NCBI GenBank assembly: GCA_016297265.1
Contig: JAEDHB010000036.1
Span: 1 to 14,694, forward strand
DNA: 14,694 nucleotides
Direction: 5' to 3'
Source: Butyrivibrio sp.
GTDB lineage: Bacteria; Bacillota; Clostridia; Lachnospirales; Lachnospiraceae
Below the pieces are notes generated by a model. It did not search any database. It saw only the letters and a list, made by a program, of their open reading frames with translations, and was not told the origin of the DNA. Positions 14,690 through 14,694 of the stretch are shown here, one piece after another (within the stretch, counting starts at the first letter, position 1; the number at the start of each line of letters is the position of its first letter). The position numbers and the translations under genes were made by a program.

Positions 14690-14694
14690 TCAGG

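Noticed and set aside
1..14694. CRISPR arrays, tRNA or rRNA genes, insertion sequences, large repeats
   Set aside because: None seen. The window is almost wholly protein-coding, no gap exceeds about 120 bases, and I found no regular repeats or transposase-like genes.

Overview
The window looks like chromosomal DNA from a low-GC Gram-positive, most likely a member of the Clostridia (Lachnospiraceae-like). The grounds are strong purine-rich Shine-Dalgarno sites close to the starts, a TTG start, a U-tailed intrinsic terminator, A/T-rich codon choice with many AGA/AAA codons, and compact same-strand operons. The assignment rests on style and recognisable proteins, not on a database match.

Layout: all 13 genes are on the + strand. 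(1) Positions 104-1399 encode enolase, closed by a clear rho-independent terminator at 1406-1440. (2) Positions 1520-4426 hold a three-gene nonulosonic (sialic or legionaminic) acid set, neuB-neuC-neuA. It makes ManNAc or a related 2-acetamido sugar, condenses it with PEP and activates the product with CTP. (3) After a 75-bp gap, positions 4502-14689 form a nearly gapless ten-gene run: glucose-1-phosphate cytidylyltransferase (rfbF), two family-2 glycosyltransferases, a radical SAM/SPASM enzyme, an SDR reductase/epimerase, CDP-glucose 4,6-dehydratase (rfbG), an SDR fused to a UDP-galactopyranose-mutase-like flavoenzyme, and a two-subunit transketolase-like pair.

How they may work together: RfbF and RfbG should make CDP-4-keto-6-deoxyglucose. 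RfbH, the PLP enzyme that would remove O-3 for a 3,6-dideoxyhexose, is absent from the window. Instead there are two related SDRs, one welded to a pyranose/furanose mutase. This suggests a CDP-6-deoxyhexose that is reduced and/or epimerised and then ring-contracted to a furanose. The radical SAM enzyme and the transketolase-like pair, which has unusual active-site residues, suggest further tailoring, possibly addition of a two-carbon branch. The two glycosyltransferases would assemble the product with the CMP-nonulosonate-derived residue into a surface glycan (capsule, S-layer or flagellin glycan). No flippase, polymerase, initiating transferase or flagellar gene lies inside the window, so the carrier is unknown.

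The candidate new system is this CDP-sugar pathway at 4502-14689. Each enzyme family is recognisable, but I do not know of a described pathway with this combination, especially the SDR-mutase fusion beside a split transketolase and a SPASM enzyme.
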